Source: JABURQ01 sp029243145 (GTDB lineage: Bacteria; Planctomycetota; Planctomycetia; Planctomycetales; Planctomycetaceae). Taken from it: a stretch of DNA of 64,000 nucleotides. The stretch is from the NCBI GenBank assembly GCA_965660145.1, contig CBFHYX010000009.1, forward strand, positions 62,001 to 126,000, in the 5' to 3' direction. Position 1 is the first letter of the stretch, and every line of letters begins with the position of its first letter. Positions 27,743 to 36,595 of the stretch are shown in pieces. The position numbers and the translations under genes are program-made. The notes under the pieces are model-generated. The model was not told where the DNA came from. It saw only the letters and a list, made by a program, of their open reading frames with translations, and did not search any database.

Positions 27743-28714
27743 CATTTTGGAATCTTCGAGAGCTTTGGCAATCCAGCGTTCGGGTTCTTCATTGAACGCA
27801 GCCGAACATCCGCTGCAACAAACGTAGTAAGTCTTGCCAGCAAAACTGACTGTTGAAGTTCCCAATCCACCTGAGACAATACAGGTTTTGTCGCCATAGT
27901 CAGAATCACTCAGCGCAAACGAAGTTCCCTGTCGCTGTGAAGCCACGGTATCAAACCGTGTAAATCGAGGAGCTGTCCCACGCTTTTTCGACATCTCCAT
28001 CAGGTATCGATTATTATCTTTCTGGTTGATCACAATCTGCCACTTCTCCTCATCCTCGACTGGCGAAACTTGAGTGAATTCCAACTTGTAGGTGCGGTGT
28101 AGTTTTTTGTCATCACCGGGAACATCCTGGACATCTTGCGAAAACGTTCCGACAAATCCACGAGTTCCATAATCCTTATGAGTGGAGGTCATCAGATACT
28201 GCTGCTCAGAGGGATCATACGTGAGTCGAAGTTTTTCAAAGTAGGGACTCTTATCAGATGTCATGACTAAAGCAGGCTGCTTCTTATTCGTCAGAAAATC
28301 CCAAACCCATTCCGGCTCGTCAACAGCCGAAAACTGTCCAAACTGCTTTTGAGTTTTTCCTTCCCAAGTCCCCATCAAAATTTGCAATGGTTTCACTGCA
28401 TCAAATACTGACTCGCGCGAAACGTCCTGAGTCGTCACAGATGCGGAACGATCAGTGCCAGTCGCAGGTTGACTCTCGTTCGGCTCGTTTGTCCCTCCCA
28501 AAACAACGGGACCGCGACGAACACTCTCAGATGCCGAATCCTGAGAGTTTTGCTCTGGTTCTGTTTGATCGGGGACGGAAGCAGTCGAATCGGTAGACGA
28601 CTCTGTTGTTTGAGAAGGATCGTCTGAAGTCGCTGTTTCCGTAGATTCCGAGGAGCACCCTAAGAGACTCATCAGCCCGACAGTACAGCACATTGTGAAA
28701 ACCGATATTCGCAT
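27734..28714 (-). CDS. Lipoprotein with C-terminal TRASH/YHS-like metal-binding domain
   Basis: 326 residues. The N-terminus is a lipoprotein signal with lipobox 'LLGC' (Cys20), followed by a Ser/Thr/Gln/Asp-rich linker (about 21-100). The middle (about 105-270) starts with 'LQILMGTWEGKTQKQFGQ' and alternates strand-like stretches, as in small beta-barrel lipocalin-like domains; the exact family is not certain. The C-terminus has 'CIVSG' then 'KTYYVCCSGCSAAFNEEPERW', which matches the TRASH/YHS pattern of metal-sensing or metal-handling proteins. A role in periplasmic metal binding is plausible. It is convergent with sufS, so any functional tie to sulfur or Fe-S metabolism is only an inference. 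Confidence 0.82.
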   Translation of the reverse strand: MRISVFTMCCTVGLMSLLGCSSESTETATSDDPSQTTESSTDSTASVPDQTEPEQNSQDSASESVRRGPVVLGGTNEPNESQPATGTDRSASVTTQDVSRESVFDAVKPLQILMGTWEGKTQKQFGQFSAVDEPEWVWDFLTNKKQPALVMTSDKSPYFEKLRLTYDPSEQQYLMTSTHKDYGTRGFVGTFSQDVQDVPGDDKKLHRTYKLEFTQVSPVEDEEKWQIVINQKDNNRYLMEMSKKRGTAPRFTRFDTVASQRQGTSFALSDSDYGDKTCIVSGGLGTSTVSFAGKTYYVCCSGCSAAFNEEPERWIAKALEDSKMQK

Positions 28715-28996
28715 AGCCCAACCTTTTGAGAGGGGAGTAACAAAACTGAGAAGGGAGTGGTAATCCTAATTTTTTAGTATAACAAACTCTCACCATTATC
28801 CGAGAGCGGTTTCACCAGGAATTCGCCCCGTTATCTCTGATGAAAGTCAACCCTCAATCTGACAGAAACCTGAGTGTCAAAATTGTCGAAAAAAGAAACG
28901 AGACTCCTCTTGTTCCGATGCAGTCCGTAGGTAAGAATTGCTCTCTATTGAAAGCTTATTATTCTCCCATCTCTCATTATTGGAGTCATTTATCCG

Positions 28997-29185
28997 ATGC
29001 GTGAAATTTCTTTGACTGTTCATCAGCGTTTGATCATTGACGACGAATTTGAAATAGAAATCATGGAAATCAATGACGATTCTGTCAAAATCTCTATACG
29101 TTCCGAGACTGTCAGTCCGTACTATTGGGAACAAGAGCTTGCTTGCGAGGAATCTCGCTGCCTGACAGAAATGATGTCGCTGTAA
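28997..29185 (+). CDS. Divergent CsrA-like small protein
   Basis: 62 residues. It aligns along its length with CsrA: the run 'RLIIDDEFEIEIMEINDDSV' followed by 'KISIRSE' has the strand pattern of CsrA ('..L.I.D.V.V.V......VRIGV.AP'). The usual N-terminal 'LTRR' becomes 'ISLTV', and the RNA-contacting 'VSVHREEI' becomes 'VSPYYWEQE', so the critical C-terminal arginine is missing. Classic CsrA binds GGA motifs in mRNA leaders. GGAG lies 11 bases upstream of the ATG, which is rather far. It is immediately upstream of uppS on the same strand. It may be a CsrA paralogue with altered RNA binding. Confidence 0.6.
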   Translation: MREISLTVHQRLIIDDEFEIEIMEINDDSVKISIRSETVSPYYWEQELACEESRCLTEMMSL

Positions 29186-29241
29186 TCGCGGCTCCTTTGA
29201 CCGGCAAGCCGAACCTTGCTGTCTTCAAAAAGAGGCCCCAG

Positions 29242-30009
29242 TTGGCTGCTACGGAAAAATACAATACGGCGAAGATCACTTCGTTGGGACTTGAACCCAG
29301 CCGTCTCCCTGAGCATGTTGCAATTATCATGGACGGAAATGGCCGTTGGGCGTCCGAACGCGGTATGCCACGTATTGAAGGTCATCGTCGCGGTGTCGAC
29401 TCAGTCCGTACAATTGTGGAAGAATCGGCTCGACTCGGCTTGAAGCAACTGACGCTGTATTGTCTCAGCAGCGAAAACTGGAAACGTCCCAAATCTGAAC
29501 TCGAACTTCTGTTGCAACTCTTCGAGGACTATCTAATTTCGGAACGGGAAGAAATCATCCGTCAAGACCTCAAGTTTTCTGTCATCGGGCGACGCGAAGG
29601 GCTCACTGAAGGTGTCCTGCGTGAAGTCGCTCAAATAGAATCCATCGCCCAACATCATCAGGGAATGAGACTCTGCCTCGCCGTCAATTATGGCAGTCGC
29701 GGCGAAATGACCGACGCCTGTCGCAACATTGCACGTGCCGTCCAACGAGGAGAATTGGATCCCGAGTCGATTCACGAAGAGACCATCTCTGAGAATCTTT
29801 ATACTGCCGGCATGCCCGATCCTGACCTTGTCATTCGCACTGCGGGAGAGATGCGCGTCAGTAATTATTTACTCTGGCAGATCAGTTACGCGGAAATTTG
29901 GGTCACGCCCACGTGTTGGCCCGATTTTGGTATTGAAACACTTTACGAGGCGTTGCGAGATTATGCGTCTCGCGAACGCCGCTTTGGTGGGATCCCGGCA
30001 TCCCAGTAA
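29242..30009 (+). CDS. uppS: Undecaprenyl diphosphate synthase (cis-prenyltransferase)
   Basis: 255 residues from a TTG at 29242, preceded by AGAGG. This start gives the normal 24-residue lead before 'HVAIIMDGNGRWA' and avoids overlap with the CsrA-like gene; an earlier TTG at 29125 would overlap it. Signature motifs are 'IIMDGNGRWASERG' (catalytic Asp in MDGNG), 'GHRRGVDSVR', 'LTLYCLSSENWKRP', and 'PDLVIRTAGEMRVSNYLLWQ'. It makes undecaprenyl diphosphate, the lipid carrier for cell-wall and surface polysaccharide synthesis. cdsA follows with a 7 bp gap. Confidence 0.93.
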   Translation: MAATEKYNTAKITSLGLEPSRLPEHVAIIMDGNGRWASERGMPRIEGHRRGVDSVRTIVEESARLGLKQLTLYCLSSENWKRPKSELELLLQLFEDYLISEREEIIRQDLKFSVIGRREGLTEGVLREVAQIESIAQHHQGMRLCLAVNYGSRGEMTDACRNIARAVQRGELDPESIHEETISENLYTAGMPDPDLVIRTAGEMRVSNYLLWQISYAEIWVTPTCWPDFGIETLYEALRDYASRERRFGGIPASQ

Positions 30010-30016
30010 ATCGATT

Positions 30017-30916
30017 ATGCTTGGTTCTCGTCTTTTAGTTTCCGCGATTCTCATTCCTGCATTCGTTGGTCTATGCACCCTCGACCATCGCATGGGTGAC
30101 GAAGCCTGGATCTTGCTAGCACTTTGTATCGCACTGGCTGTTCGCTGCTGCTACGAGATGTGCGACTTGGTGCGTGTCCGTAATTTGAACCCAGAATGGT
30201 GGGTCACGTCGGTTTGTTCAATCTCCCTGATTGTCTGCTTGTGGTGGGGGAGAGCTTCTGGCCAAGACGGCACTGGTTGTGAGAGTTTACTGGCTCTGTC
30301 AAAACCGATGTTTGCCTTCGGAATGATTGTCTTGGGGCTTTTCTGTTACGAAGCCTTCAAGTTCCGAGAACCGGGTCGAAGCCTCGAAACAATGGGGGCT
30401 CACTTTCTGATTATTGTTTATGTCGGCCTATTGCTGACATTCACCGCACAACTCCGCTGGGTTGCCGGAGCACAAGCCGGATACTTCACACTCGCTTCAC
30501 TTGTGATTTGCGTAAAATTGGGTGATGTCGGAGCTTATACCTTCGGGAAGCTATGGGGCAAAAAGAAGATGTCGCCGATACTTAGCCCCGGAAAAACGTG
30601 GATGGGAGCGGTCGGGGCGATTGTTGGCTCCATGCTCGGGGCGACACTCTGGCTCCAATTCGGAATACGACTTTTTTCCTCAGAATGGACTCCCCCACCG
30701 ATTCAATGGTCACTTTGCTACGGACTCGTGCTGGCAATCGCTGGTATGGTAGGAGATCTCTGTGAATCGTTGATCAAACGAGACGTCGGTCAAAAAGATG
30801 CCGCCAAGCTGATGCCGGGATTCGGAGGATTGCTGGATCTCCTTGACAGCATTCTGTTTGCAGGCCCAATTGCCTATCTACTCTGGATGATATTGCCATT
30901 ATCTAACTGGCTTTGA
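30017..30916 (+). CDS. cdsA: Phosphatidate cytidylyltransferase
   Basis: 299 residues with about eight hydrophobic segments. The ATG at 30017 gives the standard N-terminus ('MLGSRLLVSAILIPAFVG'); the frame is open further upstream but there overlaps uppS. The C-terminal CDS signature is present: 'KLGDVGAYTFGKLWGKKKMS', 'LSPGKTWMGAVGA', and 'GDLCESLIKRDVGQKDAAKL' followed by 'MPGFGGLLDLLDS'. It makes CDP-diacylglycerol in the inner membrane. The uppS-cdsA pairing is the common bacterial order. Confidence 0.94.
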   Translation: MLGSRLLVSAILIPAFVGLCTLDHRMGDEAWILLALCIALAVRCCYEMCDLVRVRNLNPEWWVTSVCSISLIVCLWWGRASGQDGTGCESLLALSKPMFAFGMIVLGLFCYEAFKFREPGRSLETMGAHFLIIVYVGLLLTFTAQLRWVAGAQAGYFTLASLVICVKLGDVGAYTFGKLWGKKKMSPILSPGKTWMGAVGAIVGSMLGATLWLQFGIRLFSSEWTPPPIQWSLCYGLVLAIAGMVGDLCESLIKRDVGQKDAAKLMPGFGGLLDLLDSILFAGPIAYLLWMILPLSNWL

Positions 30917-31184
30917 TTTTGTCTGAAAAAAGAATTGAATGGGTTGAATTGATCAAAATGCGAAAAAAACCCTCAATTTCGGAGGAATTCGACATATGTT
31001 TTCATAAATAAAGGAGAACAGAGGCACAGCGAGACGATGCCCATCTTGCCTGAGGAACTATAATAGAACTTAATTACCTTCTGAAATATCAAGCTCGTTC
31101 GCGAGCAGAATTCAGCTCGGTCAGTTTGGGCAGTAGCTTGCTGCTGAGGGGACCAGATTGGCCGGGCTTTTTATGCGCTACGAT

Positions 31185-32702
31185 TCAGAGCAGCTCTCGA
31201 CCATATTTTCGGAGCGCATCCATCAACTGATCGAGATGCCTGGGAGTCGTCAGAGGATTCATCACGGTACAGCGTAACGCGGCGATTCCCTCGAAGCTGG
31301 AGGGAACGATATAAAACTCACCCGACTCGATCAGCTTTCGACGCACTCTCAGTTGAAATTCCCCAATCTGTTCTGCCTTTCGCCCCGCGATTTCTTCGGG
31401 AAGATATCGAAACACCACGATGTTGCACTCCGGTTTATGAAGCACCTGAAAATCGGGAGCAGCTCTCAATTTTTCAGATAAGATCTGCCCCATCGAAAAT
31501 GTGACATCGACAAGATCGGCGAATAGTTCTTTCCCAAACGTACTCCACAATCCCCACAGACCAAAGGCGGCGGCTCGCTTTGTGCATTCGATGGTTTTCA
31601 ACCCACTATCATACTCAATGATATCAGGAGCGGACGGGTCAAACAGGTAAGGAGCATTCTGCTGAAATGCGTCGAATCGGTGCTCTCGGTTTTTATAGAA
31701 AACGAACGCACATAATGCTGGCACGAACATCATTTTATGAGCATCGCAAATCATACTGTCGGCACGCTCCAATCCTGAGATAAGATCGCGATAGCGATCA
31801 CTGAAACAAGCGGCCCCCCCGTGAGCGGCATCAACGTGCATCCAGAGATCGTATTTCTCACAGAGATCGGCGATTTCATGAAGCGGGTCGAACGCGCCAA
31901 GCGGTGTGGCGCACGCCGAAGCACAAACAGCAATGATCGGATGACCTTTGGACTGAACCTCGACGATCAATGCTTCGAGTAGTTCAACGTCAATACGTCC
32001 TCGATCATCCAAAGACGCTTTCAGGCATCGATCGGTTCCGATACCCAGTATTCCTGCCGAGCGTTCGATACAGTAATGAGCGGCACCATGAGCAATAATC
32101 ACGGGTTGAGGATTCGTTCCCAAGAGACCCTCTTTCCAACTCTTCCCCAATGCGACATTTCGCGCCGTGAGTAATGCCGTCAAATTCGCTAAGGAGCCTC
32201 CGTGTGTAATAAACCCGGAAAAACTTCCTGCCTGATAGCCGATCAGTTTCCCGAGTTCTTCTACCAACGCGTTTTCACAGGCGGTCGCCCAAGGCCCCAT
32301 TTCATAAACCGCCATCACCGAATTTGTGACGGCACCAATCGCATCAAACAGTCCTGCAAGTGGCACGGAGGCCGGAACTTGGTGTCCGATATAGCGAGGA
32401 TCCTGTAGATTTTGACCGCGAGACAGCATCGTTTCGGCAAGCAGACGAATACGCTCCATTGGTGTCGCCGACTCAACGTCACTGATCCCAGAACAGAGGA
32501 GCCGAGTCGCCTCGGCAATGTTTTCCGGGGGTGAGTTCCAGTTCAATACGGAACCAGCAGATTTTTGACAACTTTCGAGCTGCGAGACGAGCAAGTCGAC
32601 GATCTCTCGACCTGCCGACTGCAATAATTGAGGATCATAGGCCGATGCGATTCTCTTGCGAGCTTGCTCAATTGCGTCGGTCTCTGATGTGATTGATGAC
32701 AT
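31185..32702 (-). CDS. PLP-dependent group II decarboxylase
   Basis: 505 residues. It has the aspartate-aminotransferase fold with 'FITHGGSLANLTALLTARNV', a ring-stacking His near 210, 'HVDAAHGGAACF' (PLP-binding Asp at 291) and the Schiff-base Lys323 in 'CDAHKMM'. This is the glutamate/aromatic/diaminobutyrate decarboxylase family; the substrate cannot be decided from sequence. Planctomycetes often carry such genes annotated as L-2,4-diaminobutyrate or aspartate decarboxylase. It is monocistronic, with free non-coding sequence on both sides. Confidence 0.88.
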   Translation of the reverse strand: MSSITSETDAIEQARKRIASAYDPQLLQSAGREIVDLLVSQLESCQKSAGSVLNWNSPPENIAEATRLLCSGISDVESATPMERIRLLAETMLSRGQNLQDPRYIGHQVPASVPLAGLFDAIGAVTNSVMAVYEMGPWATACENALVEELGKLIGYQAGSFSGFITHGGSLANLTALLTARNVALGKSWKEGLLGTNPQPVIIAHGAAHYCIERSAGILGIGTDRCLKASLDDRGRIDVELLEALIVEVQSKGHPIIAVCASACATPLGAFDPLHEIADLCEKYDLWMHVDAAHGGAACFSDRYRDLISGLERADSMICDAHKMMFVPALCAFVFYKNREHRFDAFQQNAPYLFDPSAPDIIEYDSGLKTIECTKRAAAFGLWGLWSTFGKELFADLVDVTFSMGQILSEKLRAAPDFQVLHKPECNIVVFRYLPEEIAGRKAEQIGEFQLRVRRKLIESGEFYIVPSSFEGIAALRCTVMNPLTTPRHLDQLMDALRKYGRELL

Positions 32703-32828
32703 ACACCGCCCTAGCCTGAATGGAACGAAGAGATCTTTCTAGATCGTTATTCTGTCAGAGAGGTTCGGCTCGGCAAACCAGAATCATAAATTCTCCTTCG
32801 AATTTGCACAGAAATCACTTTGCGCAAT

Positions 32829-32858
32829 AAAAACGCCCCGGTCGTGAGAACCGAGGCG
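32829..32858 (-). terminator. Rho-independent terminator after the cytochrome b-c gene
   Basis: On the minus strand, CGCCTCGGT and ACCGGGGCG pair (9 bp, one G-T) around a short loop and are followed by TTTTT (A run at 32829-32833). A second small hairpin (GAGCC / GGCTC, 32860-32877) lies just before it. Confidence 0.8.
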
Positions 32859-32898
32859 GGAGCCTTGACGGGGGCTCATTCAAGTTCGTGAAATAAAA

Positions 32899-34848
32899 TT
32901 ATTCGTTTTCAGTCTCAGATCCAGATTCCGATTCACCAGATTCTTCTGCCGCTTCTTCGGAATCCGTCTGGTGTTTGTTCTCAGAAACGTAGTAATCGCC
33001 GATCATCCAGCGGACCAATAGTTCCAGTTCTCGCTCGGGTAAAGAATCAGCAAATGCAGGCATGGCATTCTTGTCTCCATAGCCATAATGCTCCTCGGCT
33101 GCCGGATTCGAGATAAAGCTTTTCAACCAATCTCGCCCTGCATATCCGGTCAACACCGGAGCAGTTCCCGGAGCCCCGAGAGCTTCTTCTTCGCCACGGA
33201 CTTTCATGTCATGACAATCCAGACAGTTTGAGGAGAACTCTCCCTTGAGAAGCGTTCCGTTCTCAAACACATCTCGCCCCACGGCAACAAGCTTTTCATC
33301 ATAAGGAGCAAAGTCTGCACGCCCCGATTGAGCCACCAGAAACTCTTTCAAGCCAGCCAAAACCTGTTTGTTCTCAGGCATCAGCAAAATGTCTTTATGT
33401 TCTTTCACCCAACCGGCCATCCCATACTCATCATCAAGGAAGATCTCTCCGAGATTTGTACCGTCCTTTGTGCTATTGCGAGTTGGTGCGAAGACTTCCT
33501 GATAATTGACAAGAATGTCTTCAACCCACTGTCGAGACCCAAAGTTGCCCAGATCGGCAGCCGTGGCTGCCGCTTCTTTCCCTTCGACAAGCACAAGTTC
33601 ACCGGTCCCATCGTGCCCATTGTAGCGATGACAACTTGCACATCGCTTGGAGAATATTTTGGGCCCTTGTGTCAGCGGGTCATTACGCAACAACGACACC
33701 GCACCTGTCGCGGGAATTCCTCCTGGCCCTTCGGCTAGTTCTTTCACACGTTCCGCATCATGATGGGCGGCAGCGACATCTTTACGAAACTTCAACGAGG
33801 CTTCACTTTCGCTGAACCAGTCTTCGTAAAACGCCAATCCCGTGAGCCCCAAGATACCCGCTGTGATCACGATGGTGAGGGCCACGTTCAGTTTGTGCCC
33901 AAATCTCCAAAGCGCCACGATCGGCATTAGAACAAGAAACAGCATCAACGCGCCGGGAATGTAAATCGCACCGAACGCTAAACCAAATTTGTCGATAAAC
34001 TCAAATTTGAGGAAGCGAAACAAAAACAGGAAATACCATTCTGGACGAGCCGCATCGTAAGGAGTTGACGGATCGGCCGGAGCACTCAACTCGGCACCTT
34101 TGTAGATGGATAAGAGCAACACCGTCGCCAAGACGGCCAAACAGGCGACCGCATCTTTGAGAATCTGGTCGGGCCAAAACATCCCTTCCGGAGCATGAGA
34201 CGGATCTTTTGCATGGATTCCGTGGCGGCGAAAGACGGCAATATGTAAGCCCAGAAACGCGATGAGCAGTCCCGGTAAAATCCCCGCGTGTAGCGCAAAG
34301 AATCGCGTGAGTGTATGGTGACCATAGTCGCTTCCTCCTTGGACGATCTGCTGGACTTCCGTCCCGACAGCCGGCGTGACTCCCATAATGTTAGTCGCCA
34401 CTTTGGTCGCATAATAACCTTTTTGATCCCAAGGAAGGAGATATCCAGTGAGCGAAAGTCCTAAAACGATGCCCATCAAGACAATACCCAACCAGAAATT
34501 GACTTCACGTGGAGCTTTGTAAGCACCATCGATAATCACCTGCAAGAGATGAATCACCAACAGTACGACCATCGCTTGTGCCGCAAAATGGTGAATCCCA
34601 CGAACCAGCCAACCTAAAGTCATCTGATTCTGAATGTAATAGACACTTTCCCATGCCGTCTGCGTGCTGGGTGCGTACGCTGTCCACAGGAAGATGCCGG
34701 TGATCACCTGCAAAAAGAAGGTAAACACCAACGTGCTCCCCCAGACGTAACGCCAGCGAGCGCCACCGGGAATACTTTCGAAGAGGGCTTCGTTAACGAC
34801 TTCACGATATCCGGTTCGGTCGTCCAACCAATCGAGTAATTTTTTCAT
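32899..34848 (-). CDS. Cytochrome b fused to a di-haem cytochrome c domain
   Basis: 649 residues. Residues 1-345 are a full-length cytochrome b with about eight membrane helices. Haem b ligands are probably His86/His100 and His187/His202; the 15-residue step in the second pair is the spacing of cytochrome b6. The quinol-site 'PEWY' is at 269-272. After the last helix a soluble region carries two haem c motifs, CASCH (403-407) and CLDCH (542-546), then an acidic Glu/Ser tail. It starts 2 bp after the Rieske gene. Together they would form a bc-type quinol-oxidising complex in which cytochrome c is covalently linked to b. No separate cytochrome c1 gene is present here. Confidence 0.93.
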   Translation of the reverse strand: MKKLLDWLDDRTGYREVVNEALFESIPGGARWRYVWGSTLVFTFFLQVITGIFLWTAYAPSTQTAWESVYYIQNQMTLGWLVRGIHHFAAQAMVVLLVIHLLQVIIDGAYKAPREVNFWLGIVLMGIVLGLSLTGYLLPWDQKGYYATKVATNIMGVTPAVGTEVQQIVQGGSDYGHHTLTRFFALHAGILPGLLIAFLGLHIAVFRRHGIHAKDPSHAPEGMFWPDQILKDAVACLAVLATVLLLSIYKGAELSAPADPSTPYDAARPEWYFLFLFRFLKFEFIDKFGLAFGAIYIPGALMLFLVLMPIVALWRFGHKLNVALTIVITAGILGLTGLAFYEDWFSESEASLKFRKDVAAAHHDAERVKELAEGPGGIPATGAVSLLRNDPLTQGPKIFSKRCASCHRYNGHDGTGELVLVEGKEAAATAADLGNFGSRQWVEDILVNYQEVFAPTRNSTKDGTNLGEIFLDDEYGMAGWVKEHKDILLMPENKQVLAGLKEFLVAQSGRADFAPYDEKLVAVGRDVFENGTLLKGEFSSNCLDCHDMKVRGEEEALGAPGTAPVLTGYAGRDWLKSFISNPAAEEHYGYGDKNAMPAFADSLPERELELLVRWMIGDYYVSENKHQTDSEEAAEESGESESGSETENE

Positions 34849-34850
34849 GA

Positions 34851-35441
34851 TCAGTTCTTTGGAATCTGTTCTGAGACGCCAATCTTATAGCTTTGAAATT
34901 TAACCCAAATATTTCCGCTCTCATCCACCTTCACATCCAACTCATCCATCGGTCGAGGGGGAATCTCATTCGTTCGCTCGCCATCCAATTTGAATTCGCT
35001 GTCATGGCATGGGCATTTGTATTGGTGATTCGCTTCTTGATAACTCACCGTGCATCCAAGATGAGGGCACTCACTGTTAAACGCGGTGATTGCTCCCTCT
35101 TTGGTCTTTCGCAGGTAGACGGAACCGACGGGCTGGTCGATGTAGGTATTCCAGGCATCGATCACATTTTTGCGAATCTGCTGAAACACAGGAGTTCCAT
35201 CTGCTGGAAGAGCCGCTTCGCTGCTGACCTTGAGAAATCCTTCTCCCTGGCTTCCAGCCGCATCACCGGTCGCACCGGCAACTTTCCTCCTGCGGAGAAT
35301 CGGATCGAGAAAGAATGTCAGCCCCACCACAATGGGCGTCAGGGAAACGATTCCACCGATCACAACTGACCAGAATTTTGTAATGAAGTTGCGCCGTGAA
35401 ACACCTTCTTCAGCGGGCTTGTTTTGAGATTGTTCGTTCAT
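34851..35441 (-). CDS. Rieske 2Fe-2S protein of a quinol:cytochrome c oxidoreductase
   Basis: 196 residues. 'SRRNFITKFW' near residue 15 is a Tat-type twin-arginine signal followed by one membrane helix (about 25-46). The cluster ligands are Cys125/His127 in 'CPHLGC' and Cys143/His146 in 'CPCHDSEF'. The third residue of the first loop is His and its second residue Pro instead of the usual Thr. The protein is anchored in the inner membrane and passes electrons from quinol at the PEWY site to cytochrome c. It is the first gene of the two-gene operon with the b-c fusion. Confidence 0.95.
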   Translation of the reverse strand: MNEQSQNKPAEEGVSRRNFITKFWSVVIGGIVSLTPIVVGLTFFLDPILRRRKVAGATGDAAGSQGEGFLKVSSEAALPADGTPVFQQIRKNVIDAWNTYIDQPVGSVYLRKTKEGAITAFNSECPHLGCTVSYQEANHQYKCPCHDSEFKLDGERTNEIPPRPMDELDVKVDESGNIWVKFQSYKIGVSEQIPKN

Positions 35442-35524
35442 GATTGTGTTCCATCAATCGACAAGAAAAACCGATGAACGCGCGGTTTTTATCCGTGGCT
35501 CATATCTTATCGACTGGGACTTAG

Positions 35525-35562
35525 GAAACTTGAAAACAGGTGGGAAACTTCAAAACAGGTGG
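35525..35562 (-). repeat. Two 19-bp tandem repeats after nrnA
   Basis: Units at 35525-35543 and 35544-35562 differ at a single base (GAAACTTGAAAACAGGTGG versus the same with C for G). They begin 8 bp after the nrnA stop codon and lie in the short gap before the Rieske gene. There is no coding role. The length fits replication slippage or a pair of binding sites. Confidence 0.85.
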
Positions 35563-35569
35563 GAAATTA

Positions 35570-36583
35570 TCAGGCAGGATTTGTAGCAGACAGATTTTGT
35601 TGCTCAGCCACCGATGTGGTGACCGCTTCCAAAACCAGTTGCTTTGCTTTGTCCAACGGGCCGGGCAACATCGCACCAGCCGCCAGAGTGTGACCTCCAC
35701 CACCAAACTGCTCGGCAATGATCGCCACATTGGAACCAAGCCGAGCCCGAAAACTGAACTTCACCTGTCCATTTTCCTGCTCGACAGCGATAAACGCCAC
35801 TTTGGTTCCTTCGATTCGTAAACACTCATTGACCAGATCTTCTGTATCGACTGGTTTGGCTCCTGTTTCGTGGAAGTCCTCGCAGGCCACCCAAGTCCAT
35901 GAGACTAAGCCTTTTTCAATTGTTGTAATGCGTTGCAAGACACGCCCCGACAAGTGGTGCCGGGCTAAACTGCTACGTTCGTACAACTCTCCATATACTA
36001 AATGAGGCTTGACCCCCAGGTCAATCATTTCTGCAATATCTCGGTACGTTTGGGAGCTAACAGACGGAAAGCGAAACCAACCGGTGTCCGTGGCAATGGC
36101 ACAGAACATATAAAATGCGGCTTTTTCTGACACCCGAAGCCCACACTCTTTGGCAAAGCGAAAAATCAACGCACCGGTCGCTTCAGCAGTGGTATCTTTG
36201 AAATCGTGAGCATTCAGATCGTCAGAAGAGACATGGTGATCGATCACAACTTTGACGGCTTCAGTTTTACGAAATATCTCTCCAACACCTTGGAGCTGAG
36301 ACCAAGCAGACGTATCCAGAATGATATGAACATCGGACGACAAGACTTCTTCGGCGGTGATTCCCTGACCGAGAACCTTCACCAAGTCATCGTTATTCAA
36401 AAAATCGAGTGTATTGGGAGCATTCGAGGGATTGGCAATGCGTACGTCTTTGCCAAGATCTTGAAGCAAGCAAGCCAATGCGAGTTCTGAACCGAGCGCA
36501 TCAGAATCTGGACGTACGTGACAAGTCAGTACAAACGTCTGATGCGCATCGACGATCTTTTTGAGTTCTCTCCAATCAGGCAT
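35570..36583 (-). CDS. nrnA: DHH-family NrnA-like oligoribonuclease / pAp phosphatase
   Basis: 337 residues. The DHH domain has 'HVRPDSDALGSELALACLL' (metal-binding DSDALGS), an internal 'IILDTSAW', and the signature 'VVIDHHVSS' (DHH at 115-117). The DHHA1 domain has 'FGGGGHTLAAGAMLPG' near the C-terminus. NrnA degrades short oligoribonucleotides and 3'-phosphoadenosine phosphate. It starts 12 bp after ribF on the same strand. Confidence 0.9.
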   Translation of the reverse strand: MPDWRELKKIVDAHQTFVLTCHVRPDSDALGSELALACLLQDLGKDVRIANPSNAPNTLDFLNNDDLVKVLGQGITAEEVLSSDVHIILDTSAWSQLQGVGEIFRKTEAVKVVIDHHVSSDDLNAHDFKDTTAEATGALIFRFAKECGLRVSEKAAFYMFCAIATDTGWFRFPSVSSQTYRDIAEMIDLGVKPHLVYGELYERSSLARHHLSGRVLQRITTIEKGLVSWTWVACEDFHETGAKPVDTEDLVNECLRIEGTKVAFIAVEQENGQVKFSFRARLGSNVAIIAEQFGGGGHTLAAGAMLPGPLDKAKQLVLEAVTTSVAEQQNLSATNPA

Positions 36584-36595
36584 AGCGATCCCATG

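Noticed and set aside
29125..29241. N-terminal extension of uppS from the TTG at 29125
   Set aside because: It overlaps the CsrA-like gene and is not similar to known UppS N-termini; the TTG at 29242 with AGAGG upstream fits better.
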